From assembly GCA_963920635.1 (NCBI GenBank), contig OY987304.1, positions 37,510,365 through 37,574,364 of the forward strand: a stretch of DNA of 64,000 nucleotides, read 5' to 3'. The position numbers were made by a program, and so were the translations under genes. The stretch is from Pseudeuparius sepicola (Eukaryota > Arthropoda > Insecta > Coleoptera > Anthribidae). The notes beneath the pieces are model-generated. The model saw only the letters and a program-made list of their open reading frames with translations. It was not told where the DNA came from and did not search any database. Each line of letters begins with the position of its first letter. Positions within the stretch are counted from its first letter, which is position 1. This document shows positions 36,146 through 46,703 of this stretch, in pieces.

Positions 36146-37060
36146 CATGGTCATTTAAGTGTGCAACATAATGTGGGATTTTTTTTTATTAATTGCACAA
36201 CGAAAATACAATATATTCCCGAATGTTCGTGCATGTTCTATAATCATAATAGGCGCACTTAGAATGGTTGCAAGTCAAACAGCATACAGAGTAGGTAAAA
36301 AAATATAAATATTGTACAAGAGTAAAGCACCCTTATTTCAGAAAATTCAGCAAAATGTTATTAAGAAAAGTTATCTAGAATTAAAAGTTATGCCTAAATA
36401 CCGAAACATGGCCTCCTAAGAAAAAGAAATAATTTTTTTGAAAAACAATTTCCTAAAAAAATTGTTTTAATATTCAACCTAAACAATTTCATAAATCAAT
36501 CAAAATTATATCAATTTCGCATAGCTTTGTTCACATTCAAGCATATTTGTAAAATTAACTTAGATTTGTAATTTTTTAGGGAATCACAAATTTCATGTTT
36601 GTTGCAAATACATTAAACAAAACTTTAAAATTTCACAAAAATTCTTATGAACAAGGTAAAACATTAGTAATGATAATGTGTATATTAAAAAACTCTCATT
36701 TAAGGTGCAAAATTTTTATTTTAAATGTTTATTAACAAACTGTGGAAATTAATTGAAGAAAAAAAATATTTTCTTAGGAGGCTACGTTTTGGTATTTGGG
36801 CACAGCTTATAATTCTAAACAACTCTTCTTAATAACCTATTGCTGAATTTTTTGAAATAAGAGTAGGTACTTTACTCTCGCAATTTTTATATTTTTTTAC
36901 CTATAATGTATGCTGTTTAACTTGCAGCCATTCTAAGTGTACCTAATATGATTATTGAACATACATACATCGACTTTCGGCAATGTCTGTATTTTGGTTG
37001 TGCAATTAATAAAAAAACACCCTTATTATGTTGCACACTTAAATAATGACCCACACTGTA
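36146..37060. mobile_element. Inverted-repeat element (915 bp)
   Basis: The right end is inverse to tacagtgtgggtcatt and the left end has the matching 'gtcatttaagtgtgcaac'. Arms of about 280 bases share 'ttaattgcacaac', 'cattctaagtg' in inverse, 'gcaaaatgttatt' and 'ggcctcctaag'. The central 340 bases are AT-rich and unpaired. The left end lacks the outermost bases, perhaps because of a junction with the preceding palindrome. Confidence 0.75.
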
Positions 37061-37094
37061 TACAAATATAATACACATCCCCATTAGCACTTCC

Positions 37095-37260
37095 GATATT
37101 TCCAAGGTAATCTTAATTTTCCTAATTTTTAATTTTAAATGTAATATTTGATAGGCATGGGCTGTGACATCACGACTATACCTTTAGGCGAAATAGTGTA
37201 CCCAAAATATTCTCCAACATAGTGCAAAATTAAATTTAAAAAAATCTGTTAAACTTTTTT
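37095..37260 (+). repeat. Dispersed repeat, second copy
   Basis: This is the partner of 22345-22515, in the same orientation, directly after the inverted-repeat element. Confidence 0.6.
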
Positions 37261-37269
37261 GATCATTTG

Positions 37270-37930
37270 GTGATGCAAACTTTATGAAATAAATTAAGCT
37301 GCTGAACTAAAATTTGTCACTGATGTGTTTTTGGGGATGGAGAACAAGCTGAAGATCTCAATTATTTCTACGTATCTCATAGAGGGCGCCATACTTGTGC
37401 TGTTTTCGGATCGTGCTTTTACTCATAACTTTTTTGAGGTTACCTATTTGTTGTTTCCGGTTTATCATTTCTAGTGTTACGAAGCACGGCCAAAAAAACA
37501 GCGCAAGTAGCGCCTTCTGTGACATACGTAGAAATTGTCATCTGCAGCTCATTCAAATCTCCATAATCTTGACTAAAACAAAATACATGTATGGACTTTC
37601 TTGGTGGTTGTTATTTATTACTTCTCTAATACATGTTTCTTCATCTATACTTCTAGAATCTCTCTGTTCTCATTCCCCTTATTTACTTAACTACTCCTTC
37701 TACTATCAACTGTTTCTCAAGCCACACTCGACCTCATTCTATGCTTCTAGAATCTTCTGGAAGCTTTTCATTTGATGACAGTTGTCAAAGAAGAAAGATA
37801 AAGTGAGGTTACATAAGTCATCTAAAACTAACAGAGTATAATAAAAGATTCTTGGCGTTAATCTCAACACATAAAACCATATCACTGCCAAATTTCAGTT
37901 CAGCAGCTTGATTACTTTAAAAAAAGAACT
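37270..37930. mobile_element. Interrupted inverted-repeat element
   Basis: The outer arms (37283-37345 and 37865-37925) share 'agctgctgaact' and its inverse. The inner arms (37345-37430 and 37475-37560) share 'atttctacgtat' and 'gcgctgttttt'-like blocks. The asymmetry suggests an insertion of about 300 bases in the right half (37565-37860). That insertion covers most of a 126-codon open frame with hydrophobic low-complexity content, which I do not regard as a gene. Confidence 0.6.
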
Positions 37931-40299
37931 TTAACGACCTCTATTTGGAAAACAAACGAAGATATCGATATTATAAAAATGATTTTTTTTAAGAGATCCG
38001 CTGGGTGTTTAAGTGTATTTCATTAATTACGTGACACCCTGTGGGGCGTCTATCGTTGTGAAGCGAATTTGGAAACATTAATAAACTATAAAGGTTCCCT
38101 GACCTCAATACGAAGGTTGCCTCGTTGCCACGTGATCTATGTTAGGCGCTTTGTCCTCTCCGACTCCAGCCAACAGTAAAAGTCGACAGCACCGATAGAA
38201 AAATATCTTGCGGCGGTGCAACGTTACAAGTAATTGAATTTCGCGATACAATTGCATTCCTCTCCCCGGCACCTCTCCCGCTTCTTGCCCCCCCGTCGCT
38301 TATGTAGTAGTAAAACGTGACGGGGATGAGAATTCTGCAGAGTTGCGAGACTCCCCTCCGAGAGAAAATACTGCCAGTCCGAGAAACTTTTCACAGCATC
38401 GGTTACACTTTACCAAGTTTCTCAAGTAAAATCTTATTTACCAGATAATAACAACTTTTAACTAGGCTGGAGTGTAGACTTACTATAAGGTTGACTTGTG
38501 CAACTACATAAATCCAATCATTTCCGTATATTCCATTCAACTTAAGACATGTTTTAGCGACTTTGGTGGAAAACATAGTCGGATACTGCTTTCTGATGAA
38601 ATAATTACAACAAATACCTTCAGCAGTTTTCCAAGATATTCTAATCCTTGGTCTGAAGTTTTCGGTTATGAAACATTAGTTGTAGACCAGGTGACTCTAC
38701 ACTACATACATATATTATTGTGATATGATTATCTGGATAATCAGTGATAAAGTAAGCAAGAAAGGACCAAAATTATTAAAAATTCCGCAGTTTCCACTTC
38801 AATATCAACGTTGCTAATTTTCGCAAGACCCCAGTTGCAAAACGTTTTGATACACTGTGCTGTAAAAACCATCTATTCAAAAAAACCTGTTTTCTCGAAG
38901 TGCTTGTAGAATATAAATAATGTGCGATGTGAGCCTGAAGTCCTGAAGGCAGTTCTCATGGGTTTCGGCGAAAACTAACGTTATGAGTGACTTCGTTATT
39001 ATTGTACCTAAATGCCGGCACATCTAAAAAATAGTTTTACTTTTCAATTTTTTCTAAATGACACATATTTCATTCAAATGTAATTTTTAATAAACCTACA
39101 TAAAATCAATCATTCAATTTTACTACCTTCACTACCTACGTGCATCGGGCATTAAAATTAAATTTCGTTATAAATACACTTTTTTACGAAAAAAGAAAAA
39201 ATCCCCACGAAATTTCTTCAAATTTGATGTAAAGTTTATGTAGGGGAGACTGGGGAACGTTAAGTAAGAAAACAAGGTGCCTATGCCTGGTAGATTTCTC
39301 GTTAAATGTAAAAACAGATTTAGATGTGTCCCCAGGATAAGTGAAACAAGAGGTGTAAAAGATTTTTTTATTATACTTCTTTGAAAACACCTTATTTTCA
39401 TCTGTTTTAGCAATAATTAAAGATGGGGTTTTTCGGGCTAGCGCACGGAAATAGCGCATGGAAAAACTTTCCGTGCGCTGAATAAAAATACCGAATAGGT
39501 ATATGGCTTTAAAATAGAAATTTACATCAAAGTAAACTAAATTTAAGAAACTCTGTATGCTCTCTGGTATTTAACATGTACCTATTTTGTATTTTAATTT
39601 GTAAGTGTTTCAATATTTAGATACATTTAGATACATTTCTGTAATATTTTTGATATTGTCTGCATTGTTTATTTTTTTGTCAATTAAATTTATTATAATA
39701 TGCCGACAAAATGTTTTAAGTTTCCGTTTACAAAGAAGTATAATAAAATATATCGTTCATTACACGTCCAGAAATAGCTTTTTCTGTGCTTGCATGATTT
39801 TGTCACGCGCGCACGGAAAAATCTTTATTTCCAGACTCGTAATGAAATATACTATTTCCTTCTCCTCAACTTTTTTATATAGGCAAGGAGCCTTTCTTCT
39901 GTAAGATGCAAGAAATTATGTGTTTTATTACATTCATAGCAAAAAATAGCGTAAAAATATTCGCCATTAATTTTAAAAAAATATTTTTTTCTTACTCCTC
40001 AACGTTCATTTAGTTACATAATTAAACTAACTATTAAAATTGATTATGAGTTTGTTGACCCCACTTTAATATAAGCAACTTGGAATCTTTCAGTTGCCAA
40101 CCATTCGCTTCCCCTATTTTTTATTGTGCTGTGTCTATTCCCATAAGACCCAACTTCCATCTTTTAGACCATCCCTCTTCTAACTTGCTATTATATTTAG
40201 AAGCATGATTTTAAAGAACGAGGGTAATTAAGTTATTTCAAATTGCGCCAGTATGTCCCAGATATACATGCCCAAGGAAACAAGCGGCTCAAAAAGATA
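37931..40299. other. Mostly unique sequence with small hairpins
   Basis: The part 38080-38400 is a GC-rich, non-repetitive island and a candidate regulatory sequence. Small hairpins lie at 39436-39482 (gcgcacggaaa and its inverse) and 39765-39843 (ccagaaatagctttttctgtgc with a diverged inverse); both contain cacggaaa words and may be remnants of one MITE family. Open frames of 75-99 codons here show no domains. Confidence 0.35.
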
Positions 40300-40761
40300 T
40301 ATTGAAGGCATCGTGCCGATCGAACGTACTCTCGGTCGCTCCGGCATATCTGCTGGTTATTATATTAAATAGTCGTAATTTTTTGCCTCCTTCGCAAACT
40401 AAGATATATATATATATAGTGCACGGTGTCCCTCGTTGTGGTCTCATATTGCATAGTGAAGTGATTCCGCGGTGAATCGGTGTATGCACGTTGTATCCTG
40501 CCGTGTGTGTTTTCACAGCACTTTTTTTGCGGTGCCGCTGCCGTCGCCACCTGAAGGCTGCTGGACTGCGGCTCGAGACACAGATCGTCGCGTCATAACT
40601 GGTGTATTTCACCGTTGGGAGCTACTCGTCACGCAATTTGTGTACAGGGTCATTGGGAGTGACACCCAATCCTTCTACCTGCGGAAAAACGTTACCAGGG
40701 ACGCTGCCGTACCGGTCATACGAAGTAATATTAAAATTAAAACTATATTGCTTATGTGAAT

Positions 40762-41475
40762 ATGAGTGTCACAAACCAACAGATCTTCGCTCTGCTACAA
40801 GAACTAAGGGAGGACGTGAAATCATTGAGGGAGGAAGTGAAAAGTAACACTGCTAATCTAGAAACGAAAATTAAAGATCTGGAAGAAGAGAATTCTATTT
40901 TACGCAAGAGAATATTAGCCACGGAAAGAAAACAAAGAAAGAACAATTTCCTGATCTTTGGGCTGGGAGGTGGAGACTCTGTCCTTGGTAAAGTTATTAA
41001 CTTTATAAAGGACACACTCGGTGTGACCCTAAACTCCTCGGATTTTAACAACTGTTACGTCTCTGACAGTATCGACTCCAAACCAATATTTGTCGAGCTG
41101 GTGTCTTATCTGAAAAAGGCCAATATCTTCAATAATTTGCCTAAGTTGAAAGGGTCCGGAGTTTTCTTTCGCGACGATCTGGTTTTGGAGGATCGGAAAG
41201 ACCGAAAGGTTCTTGTCGAACGATTGAGATTGGCTAGATCCAAAGGATTGCCCGCCAGAATTCGAAATAACTTGCTGATAATCGGCGAGGAAAGCTTTAC
41301 GGTGGGGGACCTCCAGGAGACACCTCCGGCCGAAACCACACCGGAACCCATACCAGCCCCGGAAGATCTGCCTGCCGAAAAATCAGAGAGGAAGGGAAAC
41401 TTAGGACAGCACAAAGCTGAGAGGAAAATTACCAGGAGCCAAATGAAGAGAATCCTCTCCCCAACGGCCATGTAA
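40762..41475 (+). CDS. LINE ORF1 RNA-binding protein, intact
   Basis: The product is 237 residues from the first ATG (MSVTNQQIF); an in-frame GTG lies two codons upstream. Residues about 8-58 form a charged heptad-rich coiled coil (LREDVKSLREEVKSN, LEEENSILRKR), suggesting multimerisation. Residues 59-110 (KNNFLIFGLGG onward) look like the RRM-like core of L1-type ORF1 proteins. Residues 112-175 (VELVSYLKKANIF, VFFRDDLV, RLRLARSKG) resemble the basic C-terminal RNA-binding domain. The tail is Pro/Glu-rich then basic. No CCHC zinc knuckles are present, unlike typical jockey ORF1. It should coat the element RNA. Family-level function is known; this copy's activity is inferred only from its open frame. 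Confidence 0.8.
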   Translation: MSVTNQQIFALLQELREDVKSLREEVKSNTANLETKIKDLEEENSILRKRILATERKQRKNNFLIFGLGGGDSVLGKVINFIKDTLGVTLNSSDFNNCYVSDSIDSKPIFVELVSYLKKANIFNNLPKLKGSGVFFRDDLVLEDRKDRKVLVERLRLARSKGLPARIRNNLLIIGEESFTVGDLQETPPAETTPEPIPAPEDLPAEKSERKGNLGQHKAERKITRSQMKRILSPTAM

Positions 41476-41603
41476 TTATTTGCCTCTTATAGCATTTGCA
41501 CTGTTGATCAAAAAGTAGTTTTAATTAATTATAGGCCTCCTATATCATTTACACTGTTGATCAAAAAGTAGTTTAATTAGCTAATTAGTGTACATTTCCC
41601 GAT
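41476..41603 (+). repeat. Direct duplication in the ORF1-ORF2 spacer
   Basis: Two near-identical stretches sharing 'cactgttgatcaaaaagtag' followed by a tttaatta block lie about 55 bases apart between ORF1 and ORF2. This may be a simple duplication or part of a signal for ORF2 translation; the sequence does not decide. Confidence 0.7.
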
Positions 41604-43511
41604 ATGAAATTGTGTCATCTTAATGTTAGGTCATTGTCATCAAGATTTGATTCTTTTGTCCACTTTATCATGCAAGGAAAGTTTGACCTATTTGGCGTGA
41701 CTGAAACTTGGATCGATGCCAGCACTGACGTTAATGTGGTTCATGTACCCACCTACAAGTTCATTAACGTGGGTAGGACCAATAGGGGGGGGTGGGGTGG
41801 GATTTTATGTTAAACATGGTTTGGCACATGGTGTCGTATATCAGCAGATCGATGATCATTTGGAGCAGCTATGGATAAAAGTGAGGTCGGGTGGAATCAA
41901 TCATGTTATCGGCGTTGTTTATCGCCCCCCGAAGGCTAATATTAAATTAAGTCTTGAGAGTTTGGAAACCACACTCTCCATAGTCATACCCGTGGGTGAT
42001 ACTTTAGTTGTCGTAGGTGACTTTAACATCGATCTGTTGGTAGATGGCGCCAAGGCCAGGCTTTTTTATGACTTTATAGATACATACGAATTAAAGCAAC
42101 TTGTTGACCAGCCAACCCGTGTGACAGCCCAATCCCAAACACTTATTGATCTTCTCATCAGTTCAGATTTAGATATCATCCACGGGGTAAAAGTTGTACC
42201 CTCTCACGACATCTCCGATCATTGCGCTATTGTTTGTGAATTAGAAACCACTAAATCTCCCTCACATGTCAAGTTCGTTTCCTTCCGCGACTTTAAGTCG
42301 TTCAATGATGAGGCCTTCCTTCAGAATCTGCATGCAGTGGACTGGCATTACATATACACCATGCACACAATAGATGAAATGGTTTATTATTTTAATAATC
42401 ACCTACTGGCAGTGTTTGATGTTCATGCTCCCATTAGGAAGGTAAGAGTCACTAAGCCACCTGCGCCCTGGCTAACGTACACCATAAAAGAAATGATTAG
42501 GACTAGGAATCGTGCCTATAATAGATTGAAGAAATCAAGGGCACCAGCTCATTGGACTTACTATAAGGAACTCCGAAATTATGTCGCAGGAACTATCCGT
42601 CGCGAAAAGCGTGCCTATATGGACCACATTTTGTTGAGGAAAGATAGTAAAAGTACCTGGAATTCTTTAAGATCTTTAGGTATAATTAATAAAAATGATA
42701 AAAGCAGTTTACCTCAGAACTTGTTAGATGTTAATAGAATCAATCAACATTTTTTGAGTCTACCTGCAGTAATTAAGACTCCCCAACAAACTGAAATGCT
42801 AAAAAAGTATGATGAAAAAAGCGACCGTTCCCTAAATTTTACCTTTAGTCAGGTCAACGGTGGCGACGTGATCAGATGTCTTGACAAGATAAAAAGTAAA
42901 GCCGTAGGAAACCATTTCATTTCCTTACAAATAATGTTGAAGATAGTGACCCCTTATCTGCTTGAACATATAACATATATTATAAATTTTTGTTTGGTCG
43001 GATCGGTTTTTCCAACATCCTAGAAAAATGCTAAAGTCATTCCTCTAGCGAAAACCAACAATCCAACAATCCCTCAGAATTCTCACACCTAAGACCCATA
43101 AGCATTCTACCTTGCCTTTCAAAAGTACTTGAGGGACTAATCAAAAAACATATAGCTGGCTACGTCTTCGAGAAAAAAATTATTCCAGATATTCAATCAG
43201 GCTTCAGACCGTATCATAGCACAACCACGGCTTTAACTAAAATATGTGATGATCTATATAAAGCAACAGATAAAAAAGAAGTCTCCATTTTAACGTTACT
43301 TGATTACAGTAAGGCATTTGATACTATAGATCATAATGTGCTGTGTAAAAAGTTGGCCTACTATGGTTTTGTCGAAAGTGCAACCACCTTAATTCTTTGC
43401 TACCTTTCAAACCGTTCGCAAGAAGTAGTTTTAGGCACGAAAAGGTCGTCGTCACTGCAGATCGAATATGGAGTACCGCAAGGTTCCATTCTTGGGCCTC
43501 TGCTTTTCTCG

Positions 43512-43516
<5 letters not shown>

Positions 43517-43554
<38 letters not shown>
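43517..43554 (+). repeat. (TA)19 microsatellite
   Basis: An uninterrupted run of TA dinucleotides starts just after the LLFS codons of the reverse transcriptase and ends at the first base of the 326 bp array. Confidence 0.95.
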
Positions 43555-43557
<3 letters not shown>

Positions 43558-44650
43558 TACAAGAAAAGGTGATAATGGGCAAACACTCAAAGTTAACAAA
43601 AAGAAAAAACTAGTAACCGCATACACGTGTTTCATGCTATTTGGCAATCATCAGTACGGTGTAACATTAACCAAATCAAAAGATAGGCATGATTTGGGAA
43701 GCAACAAATGAAGTCCAGGCAGGAGCCAACAGCACATTTGCAGCTTCAGTCAGCACATCCCCTATTTTGGGGCTTGTACTAACATCGCCACGGAGGCTGC
43801 TAAAGCGACCTGCGTGGAAATCTTCATAACCCAAGATACAATGACAATAAGGATGTAAGATTAGCGAGTGTAAATGTAACAATTACAAGAAAAGGTGATA
43901 ATGGGCAAACACTCAAAGTTAACAAAAAGAAAAAACTAGTAACCGCATACACGTGTTTCATGCTATTTGGCAATCATCAGTACGGTGTAACATTAACCAA
44001 ATCAAAAGATAGGCATGATTTGGGAAGCAACAAATGAAGTCCAGGCAGGAGCCAACAGCACATTTGCAGCTTCAGTCAGCACATCCCCTATTTTGGGGCT
44101 TGTACTAACATCGCCACGGAGGCTGCTAAAGCGACCTGCGTGGAAATCTTCATAACCCAAGATACAATGACAATAAGGATGTAAGATTAGCGAGTGTAAA
44201 TGTAACAATTACAAGAAAAGGTGATAATGGGCAAACACTCAAAGTTAACAAAAAGAAAAAACTAGTAACCGCATACACGTGTTTCATGCTATTTGGCAAT
44301 CATCAGTACGGTGTAACATTAACCAAATCAAAAGATAGGCATGATTTGGGAAGCAACAAATGAAGTCCAGGCAGGAGCCAACAGCACATTTGCAGCTTCA
44401 GTCAGCACATCCCCTATTTTGGGGCTTGTACTAACATCGCCACGGAGGCTGCTAAAGCGACCTGCGTGGAAATCTTCATAACCCAAGATACAATGACAAT
44501 AAGGATGTAAGATTAGCGAGTGTAAATGTAACAATTACAAGAAAAGGTGATAATGGGCAAACACTCAAAGTTAACAAAAAGAAAAAACTAGTAACCGCAT
44601 ACACGTGTTTCATGCTATTTGGCAATCATCAGTACGGTGTAACATTAACC
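43555..44650 (+). repeat. Tandem array of a 326 bp unit, 3.4 copies
   Basis: Units run 43555-43880, 43881-44206 and 44207-44532, with a partial fourth unit at 44533-44650; by eye they are identical. Each unit begins aattacaagaaaaggtgata and ends taaatgtaac, and each has a 68-codon minus-strand open frame of no recognised family. The partial unit joins directly to the LINE sequence encoding the YADD motif. Identity of the copies means very recent amplification, gene conversion, or an assembly artefact. The array lies between a TA microsatellite and LINE sequence, replacing roughly a dozen codons of the reverse transcriptase. Confidence 0.95.
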
Positions 44651-45508
44651 TCGGTGCATCATTACGCTGATGACACGCAATTGTATTACAGCTTTTCCCC
44701 TGCCAAGATTGCAGAGGCCGAAAATCATATTAACTCAGATCTGGATGCCTTGGCTGACATCTCGGCCGCTCATAACCTTAAGTTAAATTCCCTGAAGTCT
44801 TCCGCCATGGTTTTCGGTCCCAAGAATGTCAGACATAGCATCCAGACCGCTTTAACTATTAAAATTGGTAATGAGGCAATCAGATCCGACCACAACGAAT
44901 GTAAAAACTTGGGCCTTTGGATCGACTGCGAGATGAGATTTAAAAAGCACATTTCAAGCCTTTGCCAGTCGTCCTATTGCACTTTAAAGCAGCTTTATCC
45001 TCATAGACATTCAATGTCGTCAAGCCTAAAGCTGAACATATGTAAATCACTCATCGTCTCCAAAATCAGCTATTGTGACAGCATTTATGGCCCGGCGCTG
45101 CTGCGGGAAGACCAGGCTAGGTTACAAAAGATTCAAAATTCATATTTTAGGTTTTCCTTCGGCATCGGTAAGTATGATCATATATCATTTAAAATCAAAC
45201 AATTGCAGAAACTTAAAATTCACAAGCTGCCATCTCTTCATCTGTTAAATTTAACACATAAAGTCATAACAACAGGACATCCTGAATACTTGAGAATACG
45301 TAAGAAACTTGTCAAATTTAAACAGGTAAATGCCCTGAATACCAGGAACAGTAGTTTGTTGGTCATTCCTAGGCACTCCACTAAGATTTTTACTCACAGT
45401 TTCTCATACAATGCCGTGAGGGAGTACAACTCTTTGCCAGTTCACTTTCACGGCTACAACTTGATCAATTTTAAGAAAAGATTAAAAACCCACTTACTTT
45501 CAAATTGA

Positions 45509-45914
45509 TCGATATTTGCTGGGAACTGTGCGGGTGCCCCCTCTTTGGTCTTTGGTCTTTGGTCCACTGCGTTTGATTCATTTTCTTGCTGGTAATGGGT
45601 GTGGGTCGGTTTATATTGGTTTATATTAGTTTATCTTGGTTCACTTTGATTTAGTTGTAGGCAAGTCATTTGGGTTTTTGTGTAGGATTACAGGATTAGG
45701 TATAACCACTTCCAACCACATACATGTTATATTACTCTTTAAGTTTGTTTTATATCTACGTATATATTTTTATTTCACTCAGTTCAGTTTATACTATTAA
45801 GTTTAAGCCTATTTTTTAAGGTTAAGTTGAAAAACGCTTGTAAGCGACACTTCGCCTCTTTGTACCATAAGGTCAAATAAAGACGTTTATTATGATTATT
45901 ATTATTATTATTAT
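45509..45914 (+). other. LINE 3' UTR and (ATT)n tail
   Basis: It contains tctttgg repeated three times at about 45541-45562 and a diverged 11-mer 'ggtttatattg' repeated three times at about 45608-45640. The end reads aataaagacgtttattatg and about eight ATT units (45889-45914), the template end used for target-primed reverse transcription. Confidence 0.8.
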
Positions 45915-46477
45915 AAACACTCGGTAAAATATAAGTAGATACCTACATTTCTTTAGCAACGCGAGGGTGCGTGAGGGTGCCTCACAATGGGGTGGATTTG
46001 CGGCTAGGGATGATCCGGTTTATGAAATTTGCGTAGTATGCGTAAACACGGGGGATATCGCCTAGTCTAAAGTGACGGAGGTTGGGGGAGATTATAGGGT
46101 GTGATAGAGGGACGCGTGTGTCTATCAAATGATAAATGTGTTGAGTATACACTTCTTGATGCGGAATATAGACAATATCATTATTAATACACGCAAGTTC
46201 GAAAAATATCAACAACAATATATTTTCATTTTGAGAATATAGGTAGCCTTTCAAAAAACTGACAGAAATTGTTAATTTTTAATTCGGAACACTATTTCTG
46301 ATTTATCCATACTCACATTATAATGTGAATTAAAGGTTATGGTAAACGGAAAAAATAGTACATAACTTGAAGTGGAGTACGAGAATTCGGTGAGAAAGGT
46401 AAAACTTGCAGCTTCAGTTCCACAAACACATTTGTAACTTAATATTTTTGGTGGTTCCTAAGAACCAAAATTTCATC
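45915..46477. other. Non-coding stretch
   Basis: It is GC-richer near 45960-46110. A segment at 46400-46430 (aaacttgcagcttcagttcc) is inverse to 49722-49750, next to the Penelope-like end there, and may be a scrap of that element. No gene. Confidence 0.4.
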
Positions 46478-46703
46478 CTATAATAGTTATTTATGTACCA
46501 AGGCACTGAAGTTCATCTTTTTATGGCTCATGTGGAATTTAGTTGCCGAGGCCTCTGGCCGAGGCGAATAAATCACATGAGTCATAAAAAGAACTTCAGT
46601 GCCGAGGTACATATTTTTTTTTTTTTGGAAATCGGAAAAAAATGTTTTATTAGGCAAGAAAATAATCATAAAGGATCGCCCGTCTTCAATATTTTTCAAT
46701 AGT
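46478..46703 (-). repeat. Family A repeat, truncated copy
   Basis: The terminal tagttatttatg and the full hairpin (46493-46608) are present, followed by the start of the element body (aagaaaataatcata, minus-strand YDYFLA end). The copy is cut off at about 46690, where the 147 bp satellite begins almost at once. Confidence 0.75.

Larger units (their letters stand above)
41604..45508 (+). pseudogene. LINE ORF2: endonuclease-reverse transcriptase, broken
   Basis: The start ATG at 41604 begins MKLCHLNVRSL, the first motif of an apurinic-type endonuclease. TETWID, VVYRPP, VGDFNID and SDHCAIV follow, giving a complete domain to about 42240. The reverse transcriptase shows LRPISILPCLSK, SGFRPYHSTTTAL, LLDYSKAFDTIDH and GVPQGSILGPLLF, then, after the tandem array, HHYADDTQLYYS, LKLNSLKSS and LGLWID. 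The C-terminus ends at 45508. Breaks: a frameshift in the G8 run at 41785-41792; a TAG at 43021; a shift caused by the tandem 8-mer aacaatcc at 43057-43072; and the 1.1 kb array at 43517-44650, which separates the two halves of the catalytic palm. The frame past the array is open from 44612. Confidence 0.9.
40300..45914 (+). mobile_element. Near full-length LINE (jockey/CR1 group), interrupted by a tandem array
   Basis: The order is a GC-rich 5' leader, ORF1 (40762-41475), a spacer of about 130 bases, ORF2 (41604-45508, broken), a 3' UTR of about 380 bases and an (ATT)n tail to 45914. No flanking target duplication was identified and the 5' end is a guess from where composition changes. Excluding the internal array (43517-44650), the element is about 4.5 kb, normal for this group. 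ORF1 is intact, so the copy is fairly young, but ORF2 has two frameshifts, one stop and the array, so it cannot move by itself. Confidence 0.85.

Noticed and set aside
37395..37775. 126-codon open frame with hydrophobic segments
   Set aside because: It overlaps an inverted-repeat element and its interrupting sequence, and shows no domain; hydrophobicity follows from T-rich composition.
40289..40759. Open frames on both strands in the LINE leader
   Set aside because: They lie in the GC-rich 5' leader, overlap one another on opposite strands, and are not conserved LINE proteins.
43676..44534. Three identical 68-codon minus-strand open frames
   Set aside because: They are the same accidental frame in each 326 bp tandem unit, not a gene family.
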